From Helicoverpa zea (Eukaryota > Arthropoda > Insecta > Lepidoptera > Noctuidae): DNA of 64,000 nt. The notes beneath the pieces are model-generated. The model did no database searches. It saw only the letters and a list, made by a program, of their open reading frames with translations, and was not told the DNA's origin. The DNA is taken from positions 6,820,001 through 6,884,000 of the forward strand of contig NC_061454.1 of NCBI RefSeq assembly GCF_022581195.2, given 5' to 3'. The position numbers were made by a program, and so were the translations under genes. Of this stretch, positions 22,501 through 34,800 are shown piece by piece (position 1 is the first letter of the stretch; the number at the start of each line of letters is the position of its first letter).

Positions 22501-25439
22501 GGTACCCAAAATTATTCTAAGGCCTTAATTCAAACATTTGCCTTGTTTTAAAAGGTATTAAAATGAAGAAAAAATAACAGGAAAAAGACATGGCTAAAAG
22601 GATCAATATAGAGGAGGTCGAAAAGTCGGTTAGTAACAGCCGCACCATGAGCCGATCGACGAAATCCGTTTTAGCAAGACTGTGCGTTTGGTCTGGGAAT
22701 GTCCTTATGTCATAACGTTACGATTCCACAGGAAGGCATATTATATTGTGGTCCCGTCATTTATACATATCTTTAGCAAAAAGTCGGACAATCAGTCTTC
22801 TAAGTCTAAGCGGTGTCCTGTTTCTCAAGTAACTGTGGAAGAAAGACTTTAGGAAGTCGGCAATGCAAGAACGTCTATGTAAGACAGTAGTAGTCAGCTG
22901 CATCCAGATAGACTAGAAGGCGGCGATAGTAAAAGGCGAGGCAGGTGATAAGTAATGATGAGCATACCGGCGGCGGAGAGGTCGTGCTCGGAGTCGGGCT
23001 GGTGCGGCGGCTGCGGCGGCGGGTAGAGGAAGCGCTGGTTGCCCTGCGCGACCACGTGGCGGCGCTCGCCGCGCCAGTGCTGGAAGCGCGCCAGGCGCTC
23101 GGTGTCGGGGCGCTGCCACGTGGTGGTGCGCGTGTTGTGGTCCACGTAGTACACGCGCCCGCGCCCGTCGCGCCGCACCTCCCAGCCCGGCGGCAGCGGC
23201 TGCGGCCGTTCCCACGACGTCGACCGCGTGTTGTGGTCCACGTAGTACCTGCAGTTACAGTCCGCCACACTTCACGTAATGCCTTTGTCGGTTAGCTACA
23301 TAACAACAGTACCAATAGCTACGAGCCCAAGGGGGCAAATAGGACCTAAAGCTTTATTTGTTACAAGCCTTTGCGCTTGCCTAAGTCTACACATCTTGCA
23401 ATAACGATACTCATGTTGTATGTATTAAACAGGCACCCTCCCACTGGCATTGCTAATTGCCTGACCTGGAATCGAACCCACACTTGAGAGATTTGTTCTA
23501 TCCACTAGGCCACCATGACATAAAGAGCAAAAAAATTTTTTTAAAGGAAAATATAAGTATTAAAATATAATTTTCCTGTTTAACATATTATTATTACACC
23601 TTTACTTCACTGGAAAAAAATAAGGAAACTCTTTAATATTAAGTTTCCGATAGATGTTGTACAAAAAGTATTTTTAATCATTCAATTCAATTTCGGTCAT
23701 TCAAGTTTCTTGTCTACTGATGCGTGCCTACTGGACTAAACTACTTCTATGCCAGATAATGCATCTGAACTAAACCTGGTCCTGGCTGATTGATTGATAG
23801 ATGTTGCGAGCCTTTAGTTAACATACTCATGTAATCTTAGCAAGGATGTCACATCTTAAATCCGAATATATGTACGGTAATACTTCCTTTAATTGGCTTT
23901 CTTTATCTTACGAAGCACTATTAGAAATTAAATGGTAGCCTTATCACCGTGTGTGCGTGTCATTTCAACATCTCCAAAAATCGAATTTATGGAATATTTG
24001 ATGAGTACCTGCGGCCGTACACGTCGTATCGCATCTCCCAGCCGGCGGGCAGAGGCTCTTCGGCGGGGTTCGCATAGAGGACAGCATGTCCCGGGGTGGT
24101 CGAGTCCGCTTCGGCGTGCGATGGGCCCGCGCCACTGTCGGGCGCCGCGCCCGCCCCGCTCGCCGGCCCCGCCACCGCCGCGCCCAGCGCCCCGCCGTGC
24201 TGCACCGTGCCATTGCTCAGCGGAGGCGGACCCGGAGGAGGCTAACGATTTCACCACTTTACTATGCTATTCTTACACACATAACAGCAACACCATATTG
24301 CTAAACTTAAACTTACTCGTAAAGTTTGAGCGCGAACCACTGATCTCATTGCAGACTCGGCATTGCTCCGCACCCTTATCCTTGCTCTAACTCCATCATT
24401 AAGAGGACCACTACTGTTCGTAGACTCTCCAAGTATCTCGTGTGACTGACTCAGAACAGATGGATCAACTCTTAAGCCATCGAGAAGTATCACTAGTTCA
24501 GCTGCTTTTACTTCTCCACTTACACTGGAAGAGTTTTCTTGGGACACTGTTTTCATCAAATCTGTAGGAAACACAATAATAATTTCAATAAACAGTAACA
24601 GTTTTAATTGTTTCTTTACATGTGTGATACTAAACAAATATAGTAATTACCTATATTCAGCTCCACATTATCACATTTTCCATTGCAGTATAACAAAACT
24701 TTCAATAAATTAACTCTTTTTTCTCCAATAATGTTATCTTTTCTGAAGCTATGATAGTCTGCCAGCCGGAACAACAACTGTGATTGAGGTGTAACAAGCA
24801 CTGTAAGATCTTCTTTCCATTTTGGGTGCAAAGTACTTTTTATGACTTCTGTACGTCTTGAAATCTTATCATCAATTATTACTTGTAAATATGGATTTGG
24901 TTTAAAAAGTCCAGAATTTTTTATGTTTGCTGATTCAACTAGGGAAAATACAGAAAAAACAATCATTAGTAGACTAATCAAGACTTCATGCTAATATGAA
25001 AAGATTAACAATTAGAGACACAAAGTCTTTTATACTTAGTTTTTGTAAACAATAAAATTCTTTTTATTATATACATAAGATAATCATAAATTCTTAAATC
25101 TGCCTCTGAGTAAAGATTTTAAAAAGAATAGTTTTCATGGGAGTTAAAACCATTTATATCAGCTAGTGATATATCTTAGAGATAGACAATGTTCCTTTTA
25201 TAAGATTAAATCTAGACATTTGGTCAGTGGGGCATCTGAGGGTTTGCCGCTACTGTCTTTACTTAATTATCTGTAGTATTAAAGTAGTATTATTTAGGTT
25301 TTGTGAGAACACCAGCGCAGATGTTATTTTCTACTATATGGTTCCCAAATTAATATAATTAAACATTACCTGTGAGACTAAGTTGATGGTATGTTGATAA
25401 AGAAATTGGTGTAGTTAAAACTGGTACACTCTCAGTCAT
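16593..25439 (-). CDS. Su(dx): Su(dx)-type NEDD4-family E3 ubiquitin ligase (C2-4xWW-HECT), complete
   Basis: HECT ubiquitin ligase of the WWP/Itch group; in Drosophila, Suppressor of deltex acts on endosomal sorting of Notch. Twelve coding exons: 25439-25370, 24938-24651, 24561-24317, 24241-24009, 23248-22968, 20762-20572, 20358-20065, 19813-19313, 19225-19130, 17543-17391, 17127-16996, 16730-16593. All junction phases close, giving 873 residues. The N-terminal C2 domain (~15-130) has LFKPNPYLQV and HPKWKEDLTVLVTP. WW1 (~264-295) is split by an intron, then WW2 (~298), WW3 (~404) and WW4 (~447, with TTFQDP in place of the second Trp, usual for this family). HECT follows from ~520 to the end: [33 protein letters not shown], and the catalytic Cys in LPRSHTCFNRLDLP, about residue 841. 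The linker after WW2 (FQHWRGERRHVVAQGNQRFL) resembles fly Su(dx). The WW exons are strikingly GC-rich. Confidence 0.95.
17600..18797. mobile_element. Non-autonomous hAT-like element in Su(dx) intron
   Basis: Starts CAGTGGTTCCCAAACTT and ends ...CACTTTGGGAAAGACTG. It is flanked by the 8-bp duplication CTCTACAT (17592-17599 and 18798-18805). Such ends and 8-bp duplications mark hAT elements. The 1.2-kb interior has no transposase frame. It carries the common lepidopteran segment 'gtacccaaagggtaaaacgg' and 3-4 copies of a motif containing GCGAGCGAAGCGAGCG (near 17905, 18039, 18448). Confidence 0.88.
18822..19027 (+). repeat. Interspersed repeat family R, copy 1
   Basis: Begins 'ctatactaatattataaag' and ends 'cgcgggtgaaaccgcggg'. 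Other copies: 21773-21960 (reverse), 29310-29480 (reverse), 38270-38425 (partial, reverse). A short repeat common in lepidopteran genomes; superfamily not clear. Confidence 0.7.
21670..22063. repeat. Family R repeat bracketed by a 103-bp direct duplication
   Basis: 21670-21772 and 21961-22063 are the same 103-bp sequence with about one mismatch. Exactly between them is a reverse copy of family R (21773-21960). The surrounding intron of Su(dx) is otherwise unremarkable. The duplication is far longer than usual target-site duplications. Confidence 0.85.
23440..23530 (-). repeat. tRNA-derived SINE, antisense in Su(dx) numbering
   Basis: On the minus strand it carries an A-box-like TGGCCTAGTGG (23512-23502) and a B box GGTTCGATTCC (23478-23468), separated as in pol III promoters. 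The rest is not tRNA-like enough for a tRNA gene: no stem-loop set and an unrelated 3' part. A related fragment lies at 15655-15735. Confidence 0.75.
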
Positions 25440-25506
25440 TGTGACTTTTTTCAGTTCATATTACACCAATGATACCATATCCCATGCTAGTTTATAACTT
25501 ATTCTC
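25440..25506 (-). other. Su(dx) 5' UTR part with splice acceptor
   Basis: Just upstream of the start codon the minus strand reads a pyrimidine tract and ...TTTCAG ending at 25507. The ATG exon therefore begins at 25506, and at least one more 5' exon lies further upstream. Confidence 0.6.
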
Positions 25507-26821
25507 CTGAAATAGAAAATTAATTCAGTGTTAAAATTCTTACATTTTAGATCACAGGGTCATTTTAGGTCTCAATATTACAACAGCACTTAAAAACACA
25601 GAGCTGGTTTCTATTGCAGATATTCCATTGAACTAATTCCAGTTGTTCATGAGGACTGTGCCATTTGTTTGATCAGAGGAATCTTTTCTAGGCTCAAAAA
25701 TAAAATACTGATCTTATCACAAGGCTGAAAGCTTGAAGTCTCAGTTCTGAATACAATTTTCAATAGCAGAACGAATTGATTGCTTATGACTAAGTAGATA
25801 TATCAAGAGATATATGTTTTCTCTGCGAAGATAAGGCAGAATACGTACAACGAATACTTAATTAGCGATACAGAAAATTCGTTGTGATTACGGTTTTCAA
25901 TGTGGGATCTACATGTAAAATAGTCGAATGCAATGAAGGATGCAATCATAATTTATGTACTAAAGAATATTGTAATATTATTTAATAAAACTGTTGTGAA
26001 ATGATGGCAAAATATAGATCAAAGTGTATTGACGACTATTGCAAAATAAACATCATGAAAGTAATTAATGACGCTATTGTGGCACTTATTTAGAGGGAAT
26101 ATATCATATAAATACCATTAATGAGGCAATCCATTGGATAGAAGTCCTTCAAGTTATCTTGTAACGTTGTTCTTATCTCACTGAAGGAAATACACAAATA
26201 ATGTTGTATCGTCACGGAACATTCATAACGCTGTTTTATTTTTTACAGTCCTTAATACCACACTGAAATATCACAAAGAATCAGTTGAAAAGCTAAAACT
26301 ATTTTAGATGCAAAAATGATTTGAAGAACTATTGTTAAAATGATTTTTAAATTGATTAGAAATAATAAATTCCTGAAATTATTAGTCACTGCACTGTTGA
26401 GTGTTTGAGTGTTGTGTCTTTATTCTTAGTGATGGGCAAAATTTCTCATCAATCGCTCTATAATACCCACGAAAAAATAAGCTACCATTGAATGTGGTGC
26501 ATAAAAAAATACAATCTATTGCTGTCGAGTATATTTTCTTGATTTACAAATAATTTAAAAAATCCTGATGTTACGTTTAACATATCTACACTTATGTCTA
26601 AACTTTGTAAAGTCTGGTGTTTTGATTTTATACTCATTTAACTAAAATGGTTTTGATCGTCTAGGGATCACCTTTTTTAAAAATAATGGCACACATAAAG
26701 AAAGTTTTTGAAAAACACATTTTTTAGGGTAATATTTTGTATTTAGCTTCATATAACTATTTGACATCCAAGTTTATCATAATCCTACATCAATTCTTAC
26801 TACTAAGCGAGTAATTTTAAT
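25507..26821. other. Upstream region of Su(dx), no gene seen
   Basis: AT-rich, without long frames. It probably contains the first non-coding exon and promoter of Su(dx), which I cannot place. No repeat family was recognised. Confidence 0.4.
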
Positions 26822-26829
26822 GTTTATGG

Positions 26830-27738
26830 CTTTGATTATATATATGTCTAGATGTAGCGTCGAGTGCGCGCAAGCGTGGAAAAAAATGTCGATGTACTGT
26901 TCATCGACAGAAGCTTTCCCGTCAATCAGAACAGATCGTGCCGCTTAACTGTCAAAACGTATTACGCGCGCTAACTAAAATACAAATAACAGAGATAAAA
27001 TGACGCCATGTGCAATTAAAGTCTGCTGGAATTATAAAGCAAGGCTAAAAAGTGCCAATAACATTACCTATCATCGGTTACTGACCCAGAAAATAAATAT
27101 TTGTTTTTTGTAATTATGTTTACTAAATCACGCCATATTGTATCAGTGTTGCCAGTTTCTTTTTTTCATTTTCCCAACTTCACGTGTTTATGTTATGTAT
27201 AAAGGATATTTTTTAAAAAATGGGGCAAAAGAAAAATAGGTATAATTTATATAAAAAAATATTATCTACTATTATTTGATTAGTAAATTATGGTCATCAA
27301 CCTAACATCATTGTTTAATAGAATTCCAAGTGATCCTGTTGTTAGGAGTCAGTGGATAGACTGCATTAAAAAAAGCCGTGGAGATGCGATGTGGACACCA
27401 ACAAAAAATACCGTAGTGTGTTCCGATCACTTACGCAGCAAGGACATGAGTACTGTCGACAAGATAGGGCGCCGAAGACTTACAAAAGGAGCAGTGACAA
27501 GCAAGGTTCAATTTTCTATTAAGTTATAGTTAAACCGAATGACATTATGTATACAAACTTATTTAATTAGTCTATTTTTTTCATTATTTATGGGAGAATC
27601 TTAGAAGCTGGTATCATTATTTACGTCAACGCGCAGTGTAAAATGACATCTACACGCACACATGCATAACAATTTTGTCACAGCTTCTTTGTTGGGATTG
27701 TATGGTGACACTCCATCTAGACATATATATAATCAAAG
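26830..27738 (+). mobile_element. P-superfamily-like short element carrying a THAP gene
   Basis: Inverted ends of about 25 bp, CTTTGATTATATATATGTCT at the start and its complement at the end. It is flanked by the 8-bp duplication GTTTATGG (26822-26829 and 27739-27746). The only coding content is a THAP zinc finger (27000-27529). P elements combine ~31-bp inverted ends, 8-bp duplications and an N-terminal THAP in the transposase, so this looks like an internally deleted relative. hAT ends also give 8-bp duplications, but hAT transposases lack THAP. Superfamily assignment is inference. Confidence 0.85.
27000..27529 (+). CDS. Stand-alone THAP zinc-finger protein, two exons, 94 residues
   Basis: DNA-binding THAP domain of C2CH type. 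Exons 27000-27076 and 27322-27529 join in phase (CG|A) with donor GTTACT and acceptor TTTAATAG. Features in order: MTPCAIKVCWN with Cys-X4-Cys, ITYHR|IPSDP at the junction, SQWIDCIKK with the conserved Trp, MWTPTKN, then CSDHL (Cys-X2-His), followed by a short basic tail RRRLTKG. The frame ends after about 94 residues with no leucine zipper, GTP-binding or catalytic part of a P transposase. It resembles the truncated repressor forms known for P elements; a repressor function here is inference. Confidence 0.7.
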
Positions 27739-27746
27739 GTTTATGG

Positions 27747-28812
27747 ATACTGTTTTGTAAATCATCTATATCGATTTTGGACGGATAGGACATCACTTGT
27801 TAAAAGGTTTTTTTTATCATATTTCATGTTCTGTGCATTTAGCCATAGAGAATGAAGAATAAATTTATTCAGTCTATGGTGGAATAAACATCTGTTTCAT
27901 GTCTGTGTTTTGTATTGATTTTTTCGAGCACAAATTATTCATCTAATAATTCTTCATAAAGTGATTTGATTGTATTCGCTTCAAAATACTCCGAAGGTTT
28001 GTCCGTGTGTTATATATATTCAAAACGCAAGGTAACTAAGCAAGAAGCGATTCTTTTAATGCCATTATTGTAATCTTTAAGTAGTTTTAACAATGACAAA
28101 TTGATTAGATCAGATGGATGTAGAAATATTTTTTCTAGAAAACCATCTTGTACAGGTAGAAACTAAGGTAAAATAAGTCTTGAATAACGTTAACGCAATA
28201 CCTTCCAAACATTTCGATTAGAAGGTCATTGTATGTCTTCAAATACTTATTTTACTCTGTTTACCTCGACTGATTTACTTTCAAAACAACAATATAAGAA
28301 ACAGCAATTCGCCTGCCTTACTACGTTTTTATCTACCACAATTGACCACTAACCGTTATAAACCCTACAATTTATAAACAAAATCCAATGATCAAACTGC
28401 ATTATAGTGTCTCAAATACTAAAATGATAGATTAATGCCTTCTCCATTTCTGGATATTTTCCTAATCGACCATTATGCCATCTTAGAGACCTTGACTTTT
28501 TAGCATGATATGTACTATTTACTTACATTGAAATCCCAAGGGGACCTCTTCCCACACATTGATAGCTGGTAGCTTACATGTTATTGACTAATGAGTTTCA
28601 TCAAAATCCAGATAGTTGTTTTAGTGTGCAAAAGTAATAAATATACCCTCATAAAACATCATACCTAATATATGAACTTCAGCATTTATTTTATTAGGAG
28701 GATGTAATATGACCTTGTACCAACTTTCACGTTTATATGTTGCACATTATTACAAAACTTACATTTAACATTCATAGGTTGCTGCGTACTAAGAAATTAA
28801 GTTTGTATTAGG
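27747..28812. other. Kap3 upstream region, no gene seen
   Basis: AT-rich sequence before the Kap3 start. No long frames, no recognised repeat. Presumably holds the Kap3 promoter and 5' UTR. Confidence 0.4.
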
Positions 28813-31800
28813 ATGAGTCCAGTAGAGAGTGTACCAGTTGCTGTATTAAATTGCATAGATGATTATGTTGAACTACTCTATGATGACATACCAGAAAAAA
28901 TTAAAGGATCTGCTCTGATCCTGCAGCTTGCAAGAAATCCTGATAATCTAATAGAACTGGCAAGGAATGGTAAGATGAATATTTATTTGATGCCTATTGT
29001 GGAGTGGAAGATTAGTGACAAGTTTCTTTTACATATTGTTATTTAAAGAACAATTCATCTTTGTCTTTTAGTCTCACAATAATACTACTTCTATCATGCA
29101 TGAGGCAATCGTACAACTGGACAACTTTTTGGAGTGCATTATTATATTATTAAATGCTTAATTTACTTGTAATATTAGCAATGAACAAATCAATTTACTT
29201 TTTACAAGCTTTCTTTAAATGGTCAGTTAGTGTTAAACAAATCTTGTAATCTTTTTCTAGACTTGGGATTCGAAATGTTTTCCATCTATATTTAGTTGCG
29301 ATAGCAATACATCTATACCAATACTAGCTGTTTTCCCGCAGTTTCACTTTCGTCCTGTGGGAACTACTAACCATACCCTGATAGAATCTAGCTTATGTTA
29401 GTAGCAGAAGAGTGTAGCTTTCCAACAATGTAAGAATTGTTCAAACCGGTTCTTTCTTTACAAACAAAAAAATTTGTATTTTTTTGTTTGTTTGTTTGTC
29501 TAAATTTTTTGTTTGTTTGTACCCTAAAGGCTTACCTATAAATAACTAACTAGGATTAAGATAACATTCAAAGCTTATCTGAAAAATTAATATTTTTATC
29601 ATTAAAATGTGTTTTTCTAGAGGCTTTGCTTAGTGCCCTGTCAAGAGTTCTAAGAGAGGAATGGAAAAGGAGTATTGAATTAAGCACAAACATAGTCTAC
29701 ACATTCTTCTGCTTCTCTACTTATAATGAATTTCATCCTGTCATTATTCAATACAAAATCGGATCATTGTGTATGGATGTAATAGATTATGAACTGAAAA
29801 GATATGATCAATGGAAGGAAAAAGTCGAAGGAAAAAAGCAGGTTGTAACACCTGATAAGGTAAGAAAAACATACAGGGAACTATAGGTACTATACCACAC
29901 CTGAATAAAAATTAACTTTATTCAGCACTGGGACCTATAGAATGATATTGAGTTATATAATCGCAGTATTTTTAATAGAGTATGTATTTCTTTTAGAGTG
30001 AATTGCCGAAAAGTCGTATTCCCGAACCAAAGCGTCGTCCAAAGTCAGGAACATGGGCTGTTGCTGATGTAAATATGCAAAAGTCAAGGACGCTAGTGTC
30101 CAGTTACCATGAAGACCTATGTAGCGCCTCTGACGACTTTCTATCAAAAAGCGATGAAGAACAAATGAAGCGCAAATTAAAAACACTATCAAAGCGACAG
30201 GAGCAGTTGTTGAGAGTTGCCTTTTACATGCTGCTGAATATAGCAGACAACATAAAAGTTGAAGAGAAAATGCATAAAAAAGATATTGTTGGCTTGCTTA
30301 TCGGAGCCATGGAGAGACATTCAAATATTGACCTCCTCATTCTAATAGTATCATTTCTACAAAAACTTTCCATTTTCATAGAAAATAAAAATAGCATGGC
30401 ATCCCGAGGAATAGTTGAAAAATTAGCACCATTGATGGATTCTTCTAATGCTGATCTAGTCAACGTCACTTTGAAATTGTTGTTTAATTTAACGTTTGAT
30501 ACAAAATTGCGAAACAAAATGATAAAATTAGGCTTATTACCAAAGTTTATACAGTTTACAAGTAAGTTAAGAATTTATTTTGAAGATTGTGGTAATACTA
30601 ATGACCTGTGTAAACTTCTAACGTTATTTAAAACCAAAAATTACAGGTGATGACAAACACATTAACCTGGCTATGAAAATTCTATACCATTTGAGTATGG
30701 ATGATAGAGTCAAACTGATGTTTACGCAATCTGACTGTGTTAAACTGGTGAGTACATATTAAATTGAAAGCCACTGTTTACCCCATGTTATTGTGAATGA
30801 TTATTCTTCAGATAAACTCCATCCAAAGAAGATATCCCTGTTTAGCGATAAGCCCGCCAATTGTACTGTTCTTTGTGTGTTCTGATTGCCTGTGTTGTTT
30901 TCTTGGTGTACAAAAAATAATCTATTGGTTGCAGTTGACGGACATGCTGCTGAACGTGGGGTTGTTTTCTTGGTGTACAAAGAATAATCTATTGGTTGCA
31001 GTTGACGGACATGCTGCTGCTGAACGTGGGCGGCGAGGGCGCGGGCGCGGGCACGACGGACGTGCTGCTGGCGCTGTGCATCAACCTGGCGTGGTGCGAG
31101 CGCGCGGCGCAGCAGATGGCGGGCGAGGGCCGGCTGCGCGACCTGCTGGCGCGCGCCTTCCGCCACCGCAACGCCATGCTCATGAAGCTCGTGCGCAACC
31201 TCTCCCATCACGCCATCAATAAACCTCTTTTTGTGGTAAGTTCAAAACTATATATAAGGTATACTAAGTACAATTTGGTGAAAGATAATTGCTAGAAACA
31301 TATTTAAGTATGTACGTACAATTTAGGATTGATTTTCTATAATGATTTTCACATAGATTCGATAAAAATGACCCATAAAATGTGATATTTGCGCGGCTAT
31401 AGAAAGGTACCTATGTACCTCATTGGTATCTTAGAAGAAAATTCAATTCTGGTTTCTTGAACATGTTGCAAAAACTTTCTGTTTAAAAAAAAAGAACCTT
31501 AACCTTGTACCTTGAATCGAGCATAAGGTGAAAAATCTTTGCACTCGACACATAACTTTTCATCCCCCCTCAGCCAGGAAACCACCAACACCAACAAAGT
31601 GAAAGGGGGGCGTTTTGGGGGTGGACGTGAAAAAGTGCTAAAAACTAGCCTAGTTTCAATAAACGTTTTTGACTTTGACAACACTAAATGAAGAAAAGCA
31701 ATGGTGTGCGCAACGTAAATTAATAAAAAAAGTACATAAAGGTACAAGAAGGTTCCTAGCCTGAGTTTTAGATATTTACAAACAATACACATGACGTTCT

Positions 31801-34800
31801 AAATTCAATTAACTTTGTCCTCTATCTAAAAGATAAAAATACCCCTTCCGAGATGGGCTGATATAAGTAAGTAAGGTATATATTTTTGTCACAGGAATTT
31901 GTTGGCGACATAGCAGGCGCTGTCACAAACGGAGATGCCAGTGAAGAATTTACAGTGGAATGTTTGGGAACTCTCAATAACATACTAAACATCAATAACA
32001 ACATCGACATATTCGCAGTCGTAGAAAGATACAATTTGATTCCCTGTATTATGAAAATTTTAGATCCAGGTGAGGTATTTATATCATTTAGGTAAATGTT
32101 TCCTCCTATTGTAAATCATTGTTTTCTTGCACATTTTACCCTTGTCAGAGGACTTTATTGAACACTCAGTCCATCGTCAGTAACTTTATTTATATTAATA
32201 TAATAAAAAGTTCAGCCAAGTTAAACAAAAACATAAAAAAACCTTAAAATTAAATTGAAACAATGATAAAATTAAGTCTTTAGTACAGTCTTTGTAACAT
32301 GCATATCAATGTCATGTATCTTAAAAAGAAACATGCTTGTCAACAACAATTTAAAACATAGAACATAAGAAATAAAAATTGAATAAAAGGAGAAAGGAGA
32401 CGGTCAGATTCTTGTCCGAATTTTTCGAGAGATTTCGAAAGTAATTTGTGCAAAAATCTGTAAGTTTATGTAATCATGCGATTGTTTTCTATTTAGACCT
32501 TTGCATTTCGGCAAAGGCCCAATAAGATAGTAGGTACAACGCCATCTATAAATTTCTTGGGAACTTTTTTATCCTCAAAAAGAAAACCTCTCATTGAGCA
32601 ATGTATATGTGTCGTGGTCAGAGGGTAGTGCGGACCCGGAGCTGGTGCTGGAGGGCGTGGTGGCGGCGGGCGCGCTGAGCGGCGACGAGCGCGCGGCCGC
32701 GGCGCTGCTGCGCGCCGGCGCCGCGCACGCGCTCGTGGCGCACCTGCGTCTGCGCCAGGCCGACGACGACCACGTGCTGCAGACCGTCTTCGCCTTCCGC
32801 CAGCTGCTCGCGCACCCGCGCGCCGCCGACTACCTCGTGCAGCGCACTGGTACGTCGTCACTGCCGCCCACAGCTGCATTCTATTACTGTTGCAGCCTTA
32901 CAAGCCTCCTCTTCCACGGAGAAGGATTAAGCGTTAATCACCACGCTAGCTAAATGCGGGGTGGCGATTTCAAACTTTATAGTCCAGGTTTCCTCAAGAC
33001 AGTTGCATGCGAGCCCTTAAATATTTACTTTTATTCCCAGTACCTATTACCCCTTGGTAAGACTGGTTGTCAGACTTACTGGTCGTCTGACTACCCGTAA
33101 CGACTGCGAAAGATGATCAAATGACAGTCTGGGCCTAAAAAAGTCATAGGTGTCCATATGTATACTTAGAAAGTATATGAAAACTTATAAAACTTGTACA
33201 TGGTACTTGCCTAATCTGGACTCACTCGTACCTGCTATGCCACAAAGTGGGTTTAATACTTAATACTAATAGATTTGATAACAGTTTGATTGGAATGTCT
33301 GACAATAAAATCAATAATAACATAATCAATAATGTATGTATGTATTATAATAATAACTTGGAAATTGTAAATTTTGCAGAAGCTCCAGCATATCTTATCG
33401 ATCTCATGCAAGATAAGAACTCGGAGATACGTAAAATGTGCGACAATTGCCTTGACATCATTTCACAGATGCAAAATGAGTGGGCAGCTAGAATAAAGGT
33501 ACGACTTATTAAATTACAGCATAGTTTACACGAAGCCTATAAGACTGGCAACCATCGCTGGCTTGGTATTTGCCTCAGTTTTACAAGCGTTGACGAAAAT
33601 AGAGCGCCCGTCTATTATGGAGAGTTTACAAGAAGCCAGTAATTCTGGCGCCAGTCCGCGCAGATCACTGGCTAGAAAATATACGGGTGCTCTATTTTCG
33701 CCAGCCCTTGAAAAACTGAGGCAAATACTAAGCCAGCTATGGTTGAAGCCACTATTCTGATATATGCTTGTCACTTTGGTTTTTCTCTAGGTGGAAAGAT
33801 TTCGATGTCACAACGGCCAGTGGCTGTCGGTAGTGGAAACTCTCGGCGCTGAGGGTGGCACAGGAGACGCTACAGACGACCTGCCTCCCTACCTGTCAGC
33901 CGAGTATCTTACGACACATCGCCTTACTACGTCAGGTATCTATCTTGCTTTAAGTATATTAGAAATGGTATCCATTCGCCACCGACTTCTTAAGCCCTGT
34001 GAAAAGTTTTATTTTGTCTATTTTTTATTTCTTCTCCATTTTTTGTGAAAAAGTTTTTGATTCCAAATATTTTTAAAACCCACAGTGGTAATCATTACCA
34101 TAATTGTGGAGTCTTAACCAATATAAATAAAATATGCCCAAACACAAGTTTTAGCTTTCAACCGTTAAAGAATTCCCTAAACTGCACTTTGTCCTTACTT
34201 TGGTTAGCGTAAAAATATTATAGTTTTAAGAACCAGAAGCAGGTTTATTTAACAAGGAAATAACAAGAAATAGTTTTAACATGAAAATCAACTATGATTG
34301 AACCAAAATATTCAAAAGCGCGGCAAAATCGTATTATGTCTTGTCACAATGACGTTCGAAAATGGAATCCTCCAAGCAGAGATACACGACCATAGACATA
34401 ATATTAGTAAACAGGACTGCGCATATAAACCCAAAAAACGAGCCGAGTGAAACAGTTAGTACGGAGGCTGTCTGTCCCTTTCTAATAGGGTGACTATGAG
34501 ATTAAGCTATGTGAGACAAATCCGAATTTGCTAAGATTATTAAACGCAGATTGGTATTGAAGTTTTAACTTACGCAGTTTGTGACCTTAAGATACTTATA
34601 AAGGCTTTTAATAATTAGCGGGAATTAGCAGTATAAAAGCAGGAAGATTCGAAGTGAAGACTGTTTTTTTTGTATTTCTACTTCATATATAGACTGCTGA
34701 GCCATTTATGTCGCCTTTCTTCATTTTTTGGGAAGCTATAACAACAGTACAACAGTTTTAAAATCCATCACCCATATTTTCACTCATTACAAGAATTCAT

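Noticed and set aside
23440..23530. tRNA gene
   Set aside because: Only A- and B-box-like motifs are present; the cloverleaf cannot be formed and a related fragment occurs at 15655. SINE is the better reading.
22945..24390. Plus-strand Arg/Ala-rich frames at 22945-23295, 23932-24390 and 20470-20823
   Set aside because: They are antisense to GC-rich Su(dx) exons, whose minus-strand reading gives clear WW domains.
30797..31222. 141-codon plus-strand frame across Kap3 intron 4 and exon 5
   Set aside because: It runs through both copies of the duplicated acceptor in a shifted frame and loses the armadillo sequence.
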